DNA of 40,000 nt from Bigelowiella natans CCMP2755 (Eukaryota > Cercozoa > Chlorarachniophyceae), in assembly GCA_000320545.1 (NCBI GenBank), contig ADNK01001278.1, positions 1 to 40,000 on the forward strand. Reading direction: 5' to 3'. Below the pieces are notes generated by a model. That model worked only from the letters and a program-made list of their open reading frames with translations. It did not search any database and was not told the DNA's origin. How positions within the stretch are numbered: the stretch's first letter is position 1; each line of letters starts with the position of its first letter. Both the position numbers and the translations under genes were made by a program. Positions 20,752 to 33,600 of this stretch are shown piece by piece.

Positions 20752-22123
20752 GGGGGGGGGGGGAGGACATACTACGTTCACACTACCCTCACCTTTTTTT
20801 CCCCTCCAAGCCACTCCCTGAAATCGAGGGCGGCGCCCATGGCGAGGTAGGGGCTATAGGAGGCAGTTCCCGTGTAGGAGAAGGCAGTTTGGAAATGCGA
20901 CAGGCCGCGTCCCTAAAGACGTATTATCACGTTGTTTTCAGATGTCCTGATCGTAGACAGCAGCTACCGCATACCACGAGCTTTGGAAATTCAGGAGGAG
21001 ATGAAGTAAATCAATATTAATAGCTGCTGCCTGCTCCTGACACGTTGGAGGATAGCACATCATCTGTTTACCTCCCAGGAGATTGTGGTGGGTTCGATGA
21101 GCGCTTGCCGGTCTCTCCTTACCCACAGTACCGCGCTCCCCTTGGGAGAGTAGAGCCATTTGTGCCCATTCCCAACCCAAAAATCGGCGTTTAAGGCAGT
21201 CATGTTAAGAGGGATCTGACCGAGTGCGTGCGCACCGTCGATTAGAACCAGGGCACCGTTGTCATGCGACAACCGGGTCAGCTCAGCCACGGGCAATATC
21301 GCCCCTGGAATGCTTACAATATGCGAGAAGGCGCAAAGGAAGACCTCTCCCTTATGCTGCTCGAGAGCACGCTCCACTTGGGCCACAATGGATGCCGGCG
21401 ATATTGGCGCCGTGATATTCACCTGCAGGAGTTGCTCGTGGCGGACGTCGCTGACATACGACAACGTGTTCTTGACCATTTGATAGGCAATATTGAGGAA
21501 GAGAATCTTCTTTCCCTTGGGGACCTGCAAGGACCGAAGCACCGCGTTGACACCTGCCAGAGAGATAGACCGTATTGACGGCAACGACAAAAGCGAGGAG
21601 TAGTAGTTGTGTGAAGTTTAGAGGATAAAGAATGACACCATACACACCAACATGCCCACACGCAGGATGCATGCACACATTCAATCGACTCTTTTCTACC
21701 ATGAGAAGCGTTCGGGATGAAGGCGACATCCTCGGCTTCTGCGCCGATGTAACTCGCGACCCTCGTACGCACTTGGTCCATCAGACCGAACACATCGAAC
21801 CTGAACCAGCGGTCGGGGTTGGCCTCCATCCTCAGCTCCCAATCTCTCTGCGACCGAGAAACCTACGAATATTTCAAGCAGTTTATGTGTGCGGAGGGGA
21901 GAGGGAAGACAGAAGACGAGGAAATATCCAGTTTCAAAAGATTCTTCTTTTTCTCATCAACCGCTTTCGGAGGCGAGCCGTAGCTCCCGTGATTAAGGTT
22001 GGTGTAGTTCGTATCCAGAGAAAAGAGATCAAGAAGAGAGTGTCCGAATGGAGGTGGGGAAGTGAGCGCCAATGCGGGGGAGGTGGGTTGTAGGAGGAGG
22101 AGGGAGAGGGCAACGAGCAACAT
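20019..22123 (-). CDS. Class V PLP-dependent enzyme (isopenicillin-N epimerase / hercynylcysteine lyase-like), 7 exons, 414 aa
   Basis: Exons 22123-21962, 21862-21700, 21553-21072, 20912-20793, 20637-20549, 20388-20308 and 20166-20019 close in phase (1245 nt). A signal peptide MLLVALSLLLLQPTSPALAL precedes the family start TNLNHGSYGSPPKA, then MEANPDRWFRFDVFGLMDQV and NASHGVNAVLRSL. The PLP site is clear: LVLIDGAHALGQIPLN (Asp about 214) and FWVGNGHKWLYSPKGSAVLW with Schiff-base Lys about 240. The C-terminal domain ends TRVSCQIYTEMSDIEMLANA, matching 'vRiSaqiYN...Di..La'. Fold-type I class V enzymes of this group cleave C-S bonds or epimerise amino acids; fungal and bacterial relatives include Egt2/EgtE of ergothioneine synthesis. 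The actual substrate is unknown. The signal peptide implies secretion or an endomembrane/complex-plastid location, unlike the cytosolic relatives. Exon 1 uses a GTTGAT donor. Intron 4 holds an AT/GA/poly-G compound repeat. Confidence 0.85.
20684..20763. repeat. Compound (AT)n(GA)n(G)23 microsatellite in an intron
   Basis: AT repeats run to about 20715, GA repeats to 20740, then 23 consecutive G. On the coding (minus) strand this is C23-(TC)n-(AT)n inside the intron 20792-20638, ending about 47 bases before the acceptor. Confidence 0.95.
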
Positions 22124-23010
22124 GGTTCCAAACTGCAAGTGATGAGGATGTGTTGTGCAAGTACCTTATCGTGAATTTCATGGGATTTTTATGTTGCGAC
22201 ATATGATTTTCAACATTTTCCCCATTGATTCTACGGCATGCTTTCATCAACGGCCTTTGTTGTACACATCAATCAGCCATGAATTTCGAATGAAAGAAGC
22301 TCACATTCCACAACTGCTCAAGTGCCGTGACCGGCGGATGTGCAATGAATCTTCAAGTTTTCGCAAAGCGTGAAATGGACATGACATGCATCATGCCCGC
22401 ATGTCACTGCATCTAGCTTTGATTGTCGCCAGGATGTCGCTGCGCCACATCTCCAGCTAGTAGCCAGCGCTGCTTGAACTGGGCTGGCTCAATTCCTGCG
22501 AACCCAATTCGTGCGTGCAACAATCCAAAAAACGATGTGACACGTGACACGTGTTCACACACAACCACAATGAGCTCACCATGCGTGCATGATTGCAAAA
22601 CGTGTCTTCATTGCATTGACGACGTGTCAATTTGTGCCACAGTGCATGCATGTGTGTGCGCAGGGCGCACTGGCGGATGCAGCGCGTAGCAGGTGAGAGC
22701 AGGCTGACTGTGATGCGCAACGTGTCGGCGGAGTGGAAACATTGCAGCAGCCTCGCTAGCACGTTGTGCACAACACTTGGCGCACGCAGTGAGCGTTGCT
22801 TGTCGCACACCTGAAGCACTTGTTAGCTGACTGACATTGCAACAATTGGTCCAAATTTGGCATTGCACCTATTAGGAACAGGTGGCTATTTTCAAGATCA
22901 CTTTGAATGCAATGACCAAAAGGGAGCAATGCTGAGGGCAATGGCGTGTCACACATCCATCGAGACAATGTCTAGATTAGATGGATTGCTCACTAAAGCA
23001 AATTGCAGCC
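22124..23010. other. Non-coding block rich in TGCA, ACGTG and GTGACACGTG words
   Basis: This contains the promoter side of the aminotransferase-like gene (near 22124-22370) and then about 500 bases (22370-22870) densely packed with ATGCATG, CGTGTC, GTGCA and GACACGTG words, next to the 3' end of the MARVEL-WW gene. Overlapping ORFs on both strands are Cys/His-rich and chance-like. The word content matches 7500-8470 and 30930-31620. Confidence 0.5.
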
Positions 23011-23900
23011 CTAAGAAGGTGCGTGCCACTGTGATTTTCCTGTCTCAGCGTGGAAGTAGTATTCGTATCCCTCCTCCGTTGTGTGGATTGACCAGCCTGT
23101 TGTGAGCATGATTAGATGCACATAGGATTGTTATGAGGACATGTAGGATACCTGCTGGCAGTACTGCTCCACTGACAACTTTATTGTCGGATTCATCCCG
23201 AGTCTTGAGTCGCTGGCCTTTTGGCACTCTTGGACGGTCATCATTACCATCCTGTTCCACATCAGACTTAGCAATGAGATCTTCGGAGAATGAGGCGTAA
23301 AAGTCGTCACATACCTCAAAGATGTCATTGATAGAATACAGTAAACTGGCAAATATGCAGCACATGTTGATAAACATGAGTGCCCCTGCCGCTTTTGCTG
23401 CTCCATATCCGCACTGAAGAGCCTTTTCATCAGTAACCGCTACGTATGCAGCAGTGAATCTACAAGAAGTAATTGTTGAGTTAACAACCCGAATGATAAC
23501 GAAGTGGAAGCATTATTACGAGAAGACAGCAAACAGAGAATCCAGCATGACTGGGACGTAGATGTATGGCATGACTTCATCACGCCCCTCCAGGTAAATG
23601 AAGACTGTAAACAAAAGGGGATTGGTAAATGAAAGCCAGAATTCTCTGCGGATTTACAGTACGAGAAGACATACCTCCAGAAACCACAAGGTACATGATA
23701 CCTACGGCTACTAGGAATTCATTCTTTGCTGAGGATGATTCGCAGGTCCATCTATATTAAAAAACAATATTAGCGCGAAAGAAAACTGATATGTTTGCGT
23801 CGTACCCGCCCATCCCAACGGCAACAACAAGCAAGGAGAAGAGAAACTCCATGCTACGTAGAACCCCTCTGACTGTGAGAGGGCATGACCAGTCTCCCAT
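23011..23900 (-). CDS. Four-TM MARVEL-like membrane protein with a C-terminal WW domain, 5 exons, 216 aa
   Basis: Exons 23900-23806, 23751-23675, 23604-23520, 23459-23152 and 23096-23011 close in phase (651 nt). The start is MGDWSCPLTVRGVLRS. Four hydrophobic segments follow: MEFLFSLLVVAVGMGG, EFLVAVGIMYLVVSGVFIYL, VPVMLDSLFAVFSFTAAYVA and GALMFINMCCIFASLLYSI. The layout, with a short cytosolic N-terminus and an 'R..E' before TM1, fits MARVEL/synaptophysin-like tetraspan proteins. A hydrophilic tail of about 60 residues ends in LPAGWSIHTTEEGYEYYFHA followed by ETGKSQWHAPS. This is a complete WW domain: LPxGW, a YYF core, and W190 and W212 separated by 21 residues, with the final proline. The last intron separates LPAG from W, so the WW depends on splicing; reading through it gives a different end. 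WW domains bind proline-rich ligands. The role is unknown; vesicle or junction-type membrane organisation is inference. Confidence 0.8.
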
Positions 23901-24545
23901 GATTTTACTCCTTTAGCAGATTAAAGAAGTCTTCGATGCTATGAGGCTGATGGCTTGTGTCGGCTAAGATTACTTAGCAGATCTTTTCGTTGTTGATGAG
24001 TTGGGGGATGGATCCAGCGCAATTGCGTAACTGCCGTCAGTGCCCGTTATTAAGATCATTTCACCTTATACCATCGGAAACACTGTGCGCTTTTAAGCGA
24101 AATCACCTTACCTTAGCTCGACGCATGCCTGCGCACGTGCAGCTCTGCATTCTTGTCTAGAATCCTGATAATAGTTCTGTCGTAGAGTATGAACAAAGGG
24201 AAATCCTCCTAAATATGTTGTTTTGTAGTTAATTGTTGTAATTGTTGTTGCGAAGGATAGTTGAAGGAGCTCTGCTCGGGAATGGTGCCCGGCTCGGGCA
24301 GTGGCAATGCCCACTCCGGTTCTTCCCCATGCACCCTCTCTCTGTTATCATCATTCAGAGCCCCGGTTATGTTACTTGCCGTTGGGCTATTGGTGGTGGC
24401 CAGATTGGCTCGTAGATGTTCTTGCGATTCCAGATCTCCGAGCAAGAAAAAAAAGAAGAAGCTCCCCGACAACGAGCCCTTTGAAGACAACTCCCTGTCT
24501 CCGAGACGTCCTTTCTCAAGGTTCCTGGAGCATCGTCCAGATGGA
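23901..24545. promoter_or_regulatory. Divergent upstream region between the MARVEL-WW and tRNA methyltransferase genes
   Basis: About 645 bases lie between the two start codons. The right half (24261-24545) is open in the frame of the TRDMT1 start exon, so the protein could begin earlier at the ATG at 24261. That extension is low complexity (Ser/Lys-rich, KKKKKK) and unlike the family, so the later ATG is preferred. No promoter element is recognised. Confidence 0.35.
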
Positions 24546-24753
24546 ATGGAGGAAAAATCATGGGAAGTCGTCCTGGAGTAAGCAACCACATTTAGTTGAC
24601 AGCATGATGATCGTGACACCAGTGCTCTTTTCAGATACTGCGGCATAGGTGTGAGGCAATCGATAGAATTCTACAGCGGAATTGGTGGAATGGTGCGTCG
24701 TCTCCTGGAGATAAATATATTTCTGTGTATCCTCGTGAGAATCGTTGTTCGGT

Positions 24754-24785
<32 letters not shown>

Positions 24786-25927
24786 TTCGTACTAGGCAGC
24801 TGCACTGGAAGCCTCGGGAGCCCGCTTCGAAATACTGAAGGCATTCGACCTCAATATACACGCGAACTCTGTATACGAATTCAACTATAGATTGAAACCT
24901 TGCACGAGGTCGATTGAACATTTGCGTGTTCGAGATCTCGAAGGCAAAGCTCGTCTGTGGATGCTAAGTCCCCCATGCCAGCCTTTCACTCGCGCAGGAA
25001 ACCAGAAGGTGCATTAGTAAACACGCAATGAATGGGAGTCCTTTTGCTCAGCCTTTTGAGTGGTTTAAATACTTTCTATCTCACTGAGGACGTGCAATCC
25101 ATGTAGGACATTGAAGACAACAGGACGAAGAGTTTCCTCCATTTACTCGAGATTCTGAAAGTGTTGGAGACTCCGCCAGATTTTTTTATCATGGAGAATG
25201 TCAAAGGATTTGATACGTCCTTGGTTAGGGAAATCATGCTAAAGGTGTTAAAATCGAGAGGCTTCAACATATCCGAGTTCATGTTGCAGCCGAAACAGGT
25301 GGTCTAAGAACAGAATGTAGCTTGCACCAAACCCGGTAGTACGGTAGGTATTGACCGGAAGATTGCTATAATTTCTCCACCAACAGTTCGGAATCCCAAA
25401 CACGAGACTGAGATACTACTGTGTGGCACGTCGGCTCAGTCCATTTGCTGCTATTGAAGACTGCAAGGTCCAGTAGCACCTCGAATAGAGAGGGGAAATG
25501 CCAAAAGTTTCAAAAGATAAACAGAAATAAGGATGGGAACAATAGCACAACAAGAACCGATGATCTATGTAAAAGGATGTTTTCAGCTTTCCTAGCAAAG
25601 TTGGAGACATGCTTATTTTGAAACAATCTTCATTATTTACACCGCGATAAGGCTTAATGCATGATTAATGTTGTTTTACAGGGCAACACGAACGGAATAT
25701 TAACAAGCATACCCTCTAAGTCTACCAGGGATCACATCCCCCATCCTCCTCCTATTCCATCTCTTCGAGACTTTCTTGGAGATGTTTTGTTCGTCCCACG
25801 CTCTCGAGCGGAATTAGAACCCTTTCTCATACCAAAGAGGTGAGCGAGATTTTAGTGTTTGCCTCTTTAAGTTAATATTTTCATTTCGCCTCGTGTTGAC
25901 TGCTGTCCCCCTCCTCGTGTATCTTTG

Positions 25928-25964
<37 letters not shown>

Positions 25965-26633
25965 CAAATTCGGTAAATACGGAAATAACAACAAGGGTTT
26001 TGAGCCGGTGCCAAGGGTATAGATTCGATGTAGCCGGTCCGTGGAGTTGTGATACATCTTGTTTCACCAAGGCCTACGGTTCCAAGCATGTCAAGGGGAC
26101 AGGTGAGCGCAGCAGGGTAACAAGGATTTGAGAGAGGGGAGGTGGCGAATGTCGAAACGGGTAGATGATATTGAGAAGACGTCCATCACTACACAAGGAT
26201 CCCCAAGTGGTTGTCTTATGTACAAAAAGTGACATGAACTATGGAACGGGTAGGGGGAAATAAAGAGAGCTGAGGCTTGCTTGACACCTCCATGCAGGTC
26301 CTGTCTTGCTAGTAGACGAATGGAGGAACGATTACAAACGGAGAGATAAGAAGGAGCAGTTTCGAACTGTGAAAGATGAGGAGGATATCCGATTCTTCAC
26401 CCCGGAGGAGGCCCTCATCTTGCATGGATTCCCAGCAAACTTCCGGTTGACAGATTATATCATGTATTGGTTTGTGAAATCTACAACGAAATATGCTGAT
26501 AAAGATCATCTGTTGTTCATTTTGCTCCAGATTTCCTTCTCATCTGACGAGTCGCCAAGCATGGGCCTGCATTGGAAACAGCTTGAATGCGAAGGTGGTT
26601 GCAGCACTACTAGAATTTGCAATCTTTCATTAG
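24546..26633 (+). CDS. TRDMT1: tRNA (cytosine-38-C5)-methyltransferase, Dnmt2 family, 9 exons, complete, 363 aa
   Basis: Exons 24546-24577, 24635-24692, 24796-25008, 25107-25298, 25387-25467, 25682-25839, 25996-26102, 26298-26445 and 26531-26633 close in phase (1092 nt). All cytosine-C5 methyltransferase motifs are present: motif I EFYSGIGGM (SAM binding), motif IV MLSPPCQPFTRAGNQ with nucleophile Cys about 91, motif VI FFIMENVKGFDTS, motif VIII FGIPNTRLRYY, and motif X CIGNSLNAKVVAALL. The Dnmt2-specific CFT motif is intact in DTSCFTKAYGSKHVKGTG (Cys about 267). This separates it from DNA methyltransferases; members methylate C38 of tRNA-Asp and a few other tRNAs. A 20-residue lead containing VLEYCGIG precedes motif I. 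The donor of exon 8 (GTTGAC) is unusual but is forced by the conserved junction FPANFR/FPSHLTSRQAW. CAT-repeat tracts lie just before two acceptors. Confidence 0.93.
24759..24783 (+). repeat. (CAT)n tract just upstream of a 3' splice site
   Basis: About eight CAT units ending some 12 bases before the acceptor at 24796 of the tRNA methyltransferase gene. Confidence 0.9.
25929..25962 (+). repeat. (CAT)n tract upstream of a 3' splice site
   Basis: About eleven CAT units ending some 33 bases before the acceptor at 25996 of the same gene. Confidence 0.9.
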
Positions 26634-27354
26634 CATGCTATTTTGATGAATTACAATGAAGCGAGTGCAACATACATCTCTCGAATAACATGTATGTGAT
26701 GCGTATGCATGCATGTCACATAGTCGGAATTTAGGCTTAGCTGCTATAGCTGAGTATGTTATTAGTGATGGTTGGATTTGCTACGTATGGCGTAATCTAG
26801 GTAGTGCCGCCTTATTAAGCCGCGCGGGCACAGCCTGTGCATAGTCTGATGATGTACATGTTTGCGATGTACGCGCATGGCGTTGGGATACCAAACTAGC
26901 AATACTATAGACACAGTATATATAATATATATACACTATATATGATATATACGTATGTCTATTGTCAATAAAGCTAGAAAGCTTAATAAATTATAAAATG
27001 CGATGTACATTCGCGGTATGCGAAACAAATGTCGGCTTGGGCGCTTAGTTCCTGTGAAGTTGCGAAGACAAGCGTGCACACGTGCAGTCAAGCGCTGTTA
27101 GCAGCATGCGATGCAACAAACGATCGAAGTAGTTACGAACATTTGCATTTCTAACCATTGTACATTGTTTAGATGCTTTCACGACTAATATTGGCTAAAA
27201 TTTGTTCCGATCTTAAGAAACCACACACTACTTTATTTTTGAAGCACGATAGAGCAAAGGCAAGTCACAACGAAGTCAAATTTACATCCATGAACTCACG
27301 TCTACTATGCTAATCTATAAACGAGATCCCCGCTCTAGCGCTACTATGCAGCAT
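26634..27354. other. Convergent intergenic block rich in GCTA/TAGC, GCATG and palindromic TATA words
   Basis: This lies between the 3' ends of the tRNA methyltransferase (plus) and ArfGAP (minus) genes. It has GTATGCATGCATG, CTATAGCTGAG and TATATA palindromes near 26925-26960, and an AATAAA at about 26967. No ORF is supported. Confidence 0.5.
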
Positions 27355-30446
<3,092 letters not shown>

Positions 30447-31824
30447 GCTGGTCTTCTCGTGAACGCCAGGTTTAGAATGGGGGTGAGTGTGCCTCGTATG
30501 GACTGACTGAGTGGGGGTAGGCAGGCGAACAATGGAATGTCACTCGAGAATACAGTATAATCGCAGTCAATTCTCTATTTGCGTCTTGATCACTCCCATG
30601 TCGCAAGGGAATATTGGCACTAATTACTCATCGCCGAAATACATGTGACTAGCAAGGCATGACGTTTTCCCAAAACCGCAGAATCCATAGAAATTTAGGA
30701 AAAAATATTAGGAAAATATTTCGAATGTGTGATGATGACGATGATGTCGCAAATGCAAGAGAGAGGGGCATCTTGCTTTTCTTGCTTTTCTTTTGCCTTA
30801 CTTTCTTTCTTCTACGAGTGTCCACCAGCTTGAGCTTTTGCCTCAGCATTTTTTTGTCAGATCCCATTCTGTTTCCCACATGGACGCTCTGCGTCTCGCT
30901 CAACAATCCTTTCCATCACCAGGATCTGCACCGCTGTGATGTGCTGTTTCGGACACATGGCTGCAGCTTCAGCTTTTTTGTCAGCTGTGCATGACATTGT
31001 TGTCGATGATTCTCTGGAAAAAGTTTGTGGGTGTCACCAGCTTCGATGGAAGTCTGGAAAGTTGCAAGTGCACGTGCAGGGCGGAGACACTTGCCTGGTG
31101 TGCGTGGCTTTGCATCGCACTGCAGTGACGTGCACGTTCTAGACGTTGTTGACGTGCTCAGAAACTTGGAAACACTTTGTCGATTTCATTTGACAAAAGC
31201 ACGAGGTGGCTCACAGCTAGAGACAAAGCAACGTGTCCCTTCATTGGGCGGAGAATGTTTGATGTCACTGGGTCAGCTCGTCGTGTCGTTGGTGCGTCAC
31301 GTCATTGTTCTCACATTCAGCATTGTCCAGCAAATTGTCCAGATGTGTGGATGATCACAGGGACCTACAGGGTCCGCACATGATCGATCGATCCAGCTTT
31401 GCAAAGTTTGATGATCAAACAAAGCTAGAAAGGCCACTCAATCATTCACATGCATGTTCATTTGGTTGCATGCTAGCATCATGCCATCTAGCTATGTGTT
31501 GTGGGCAATGAAGTGCCCTCGGTCAGATGAGCAACCAGATGCGCTACTGGCTAGTGTGCCTTGTGTGCCTTCCCTTCATGCTAGCATGCAACACTGAAGA
31601 CGGTCAAAACCAAAAAGTCTAACGAAGTGAATGTTGCGCCTCGCCGCTCATTAGCGACAATCACAGAATGCATGATGATTGTGGCGGGCTATAGCGGGAT
31701 ACGCATGTACTTGAACAAAAATCCTAGAGTTGTTACGTTGTCAATGTGTCACATGTACAACATGTGAAAAAGTAGGAATTTAATGGGTATGTCCGCCCGT
31801 CACTGCCCTTTCAATCTCGATGAC
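30447..31824. other. ArfGAP upstream region followed by a TGCA/GTGCACG-rich non-coding block
   Basis: The region 30447-30650 is the probable ArfGAP promoter. From about 30930 to 31620 the sequence is full of GTGCAC, TGCATG, GACGTG and CATGCTAGC words, matching the blocks at 7500-8470 and 22370-22870. It abuts the 3' side of the gene at 31825. The ORFs are repetitive and unsupported. A short open stretch on the minus strand around 30650-30900 is K/R-rich and not claimed. Confidence 0.45.
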
Positions 31825-32846
31825 TCAAGCATTCAATGGAGCTGCTGGCCAAAACGGAATTTTGTATCCTACTGAATCCAAGACATTGTCAAATTTTCTA
31901 TCAAGTTCAGCTTCAAGCATCCCTATTCTTGAAACTTGGCCATCAGCATATTTCATGTATCTGTTCTCTTCTTCTTCCAGACCTGTGAAATTCGAATCAG
32001 AATACTACTCATTTCATTTTGATAATTTTCAATAAGTTCGTTAACCTTGATCTTCAATGGAGTAAAGTTTCTTCAACTGCTCCCTCTCTTTTCTCTTCTT
32101 TTCTGTGTAGAGAATGGCAAAGATTAGCTAAGGAGTACAACCTCTTCTTAGAATTTATCTACTTTCAGAGCGACGAATGCGTTGCTGGTACAATATTTCC
32201 AGCAATTCATTCGAAAGTGAAATATTTTCATCGCTTTTTCCATCTTTATCTTCTTCATCAAAGTCCGATTTTCCCCATTCAGTCTTATTGATTGTGTTTG
32301 AGCTAGGCGAATTTTCCTCGATGTATCTCTCGTACGCTCGTTGCCACTCAGCATCACTCCCATTGTAAAAATATTGGAACTCCGCCCTCGAGTAGCGTTT
32401 GCCATCAGCTGGGTCTATTAGCTATAAACATGTACAACATAAGTGCCAAAAAAATTGGGATCATGAAACTAGTCTATGATGCCCCAAACAACACCTAATA
32501 CCTTTAGTTCGTCCACAAGGTGACTGGAGCTAAAGGCATTTTCCTCCCTGTAAGACCCAAGTTTGGAAACTCACTACGAAATAAAGTAGCATCTAATGGA
32601 AAATTTACTCTACCATTGGTCTCTGCTCGAATAGAAAGCCTCAAACTCAAGTAGTGTATACCGCTTCCCGTCTGTTGGGTCTATCCTGGTTTCATCCTGT
32701 TGTCGACGGTGACTATTAGGGATTATCTTCGGCTCCATGCCTTGTGTGCCCCTGTAATTAACATTGGTCGGAGGTGGGTAAGCATCTCCGCAGGCATGTC
32801 TCAGTGCAATTTGGAACGCGATGGCATCGAATGCGGAGCCCGCCAT
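31825..32846 (-). CDS. Unknown protein with two DPxDGKxY repeats and a coiled coil, 5 exons, ~250 aa
   Basis: Exons 32846-32614, 32547-32502, 32421-32163, 32102-32046 and 31982-31825 agree in phase (753 nt). The start MAGSAFDAIAFQIALRHACG is the first suitable ATG, but upstream sequence stays open for a while, so the 5' end is uncertain. Two related units follow: RIDPTDGKRYTLLEFEAFYS and LIDPADGKRYSRAEFQYFYN, each ending in a D/E-W helix. Such DPxDGKxYTxxEFxxFY units recur in algal (notably stramenopile) proteins of unknown function; that association is from memory. After an acidic segment comes a charged helical stretch, RKEREQLKKLYSIEDQG then LEEEENRYMKY, likely a coiled coil. The conserved-looking end is DNVLDSVGYKIPFWPAAPLN. 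There is no signal peptide or membrane segment. The function is unknown. Confidence 0.65.
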
Positions 32847-33600
32847 CAGCCGAGGAAAGCAATTCGGGTCGCCATGCCCTGGAAGCCGACTGATCTTTGA
32901 GAAGGCAGAGCTGCGCAAAGAGTGCGGTGTCCAACCACATAACCACCGGCAGATTACCGACCTTTTTTATCTAAGTAAGTTGTTTTCATGAATAACACAC
33001 TTCTCATGATGATGAGATTCTGAAAAAGGCATGAGATGTTTATCCGATGAGATTTAAACCGATATTGCTCCGTTCCGGCGAAACTGCCTTAGCGAAGATA
33101 TTTTCATGTGATCAAATTTGAATTGTCGCAGGGACGAAATCCCCTTATATTTCATCAGCCAAGGGCGCTCCTGTGCTCTCAGGCTCTCAGAGATTGCTGC
33201 CTAGATAATAAGTAGTATGGGCCTCGGAATTGATGGCGGAGGGGAAGGGCAAGGTGGCGATTCTCAAGGCGGAGGAGCTGATGAAGGCGAAGCGTGGTGG
33301 ACAGAAATCATAATGGGAATAGGTTCTTCTCGATTTCCTCCATTCTCCGAGGTTGAAATTTACTTCCACATCGAATTCTCAGACACGTGGGCCCAGAACA
33401 TGCTCCGGAAGCCAGTGAAACGACTCCGGTAGATGATTTGCTCTACTTTCCACACATTCACGTTGCCTAAAAGGTTACTGTAAACTTGATATGGAAGGAA
33501 ATTGCGCAAGCTGTTGGAGGAGAAGAAATATAGAAAATTTGGTCTATATCTTTATCTATCATACAAACCACCTAGTGTGACATTTACTTAATCCTACCAG
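32847..33600. other. Region expected to hold 5' exons of two divergent genes
   Basis: The plus-strand PAP2 gene needs an upstream exon ending in phase 1 before 33601, and the minus-strand gene may start higher than 32846. A plus-strand open piece at 33235-33312 (MAEGKGKVAILKAEELMKAK, then RGGQKS and a stop) has protein-like composition but no matching donor. The overlapping frame at 33217-33432 is glycine-rich. Neither is assigned. Confidence 0.3.

Noticed and set aside
21419-22093. ORFs on either strand within the aminotransferase-like gene
   Set aside because: They are shadows of its spliced exons or run through its introns.
23045-23377. Read-through C-terminus of the MARVEL-like protein
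   Set aside because: The GTATCC donor and ACAACAG acceptor join in phase to give a canonical WW domain, so the read-through end is intronic translation.
33217-33432. Glycine-rich plus-strand ORF as a gene
   Set aside because: There is no splice or family support, and an overlapping frame (MAEGKGKVAILK...) is equally plausible.
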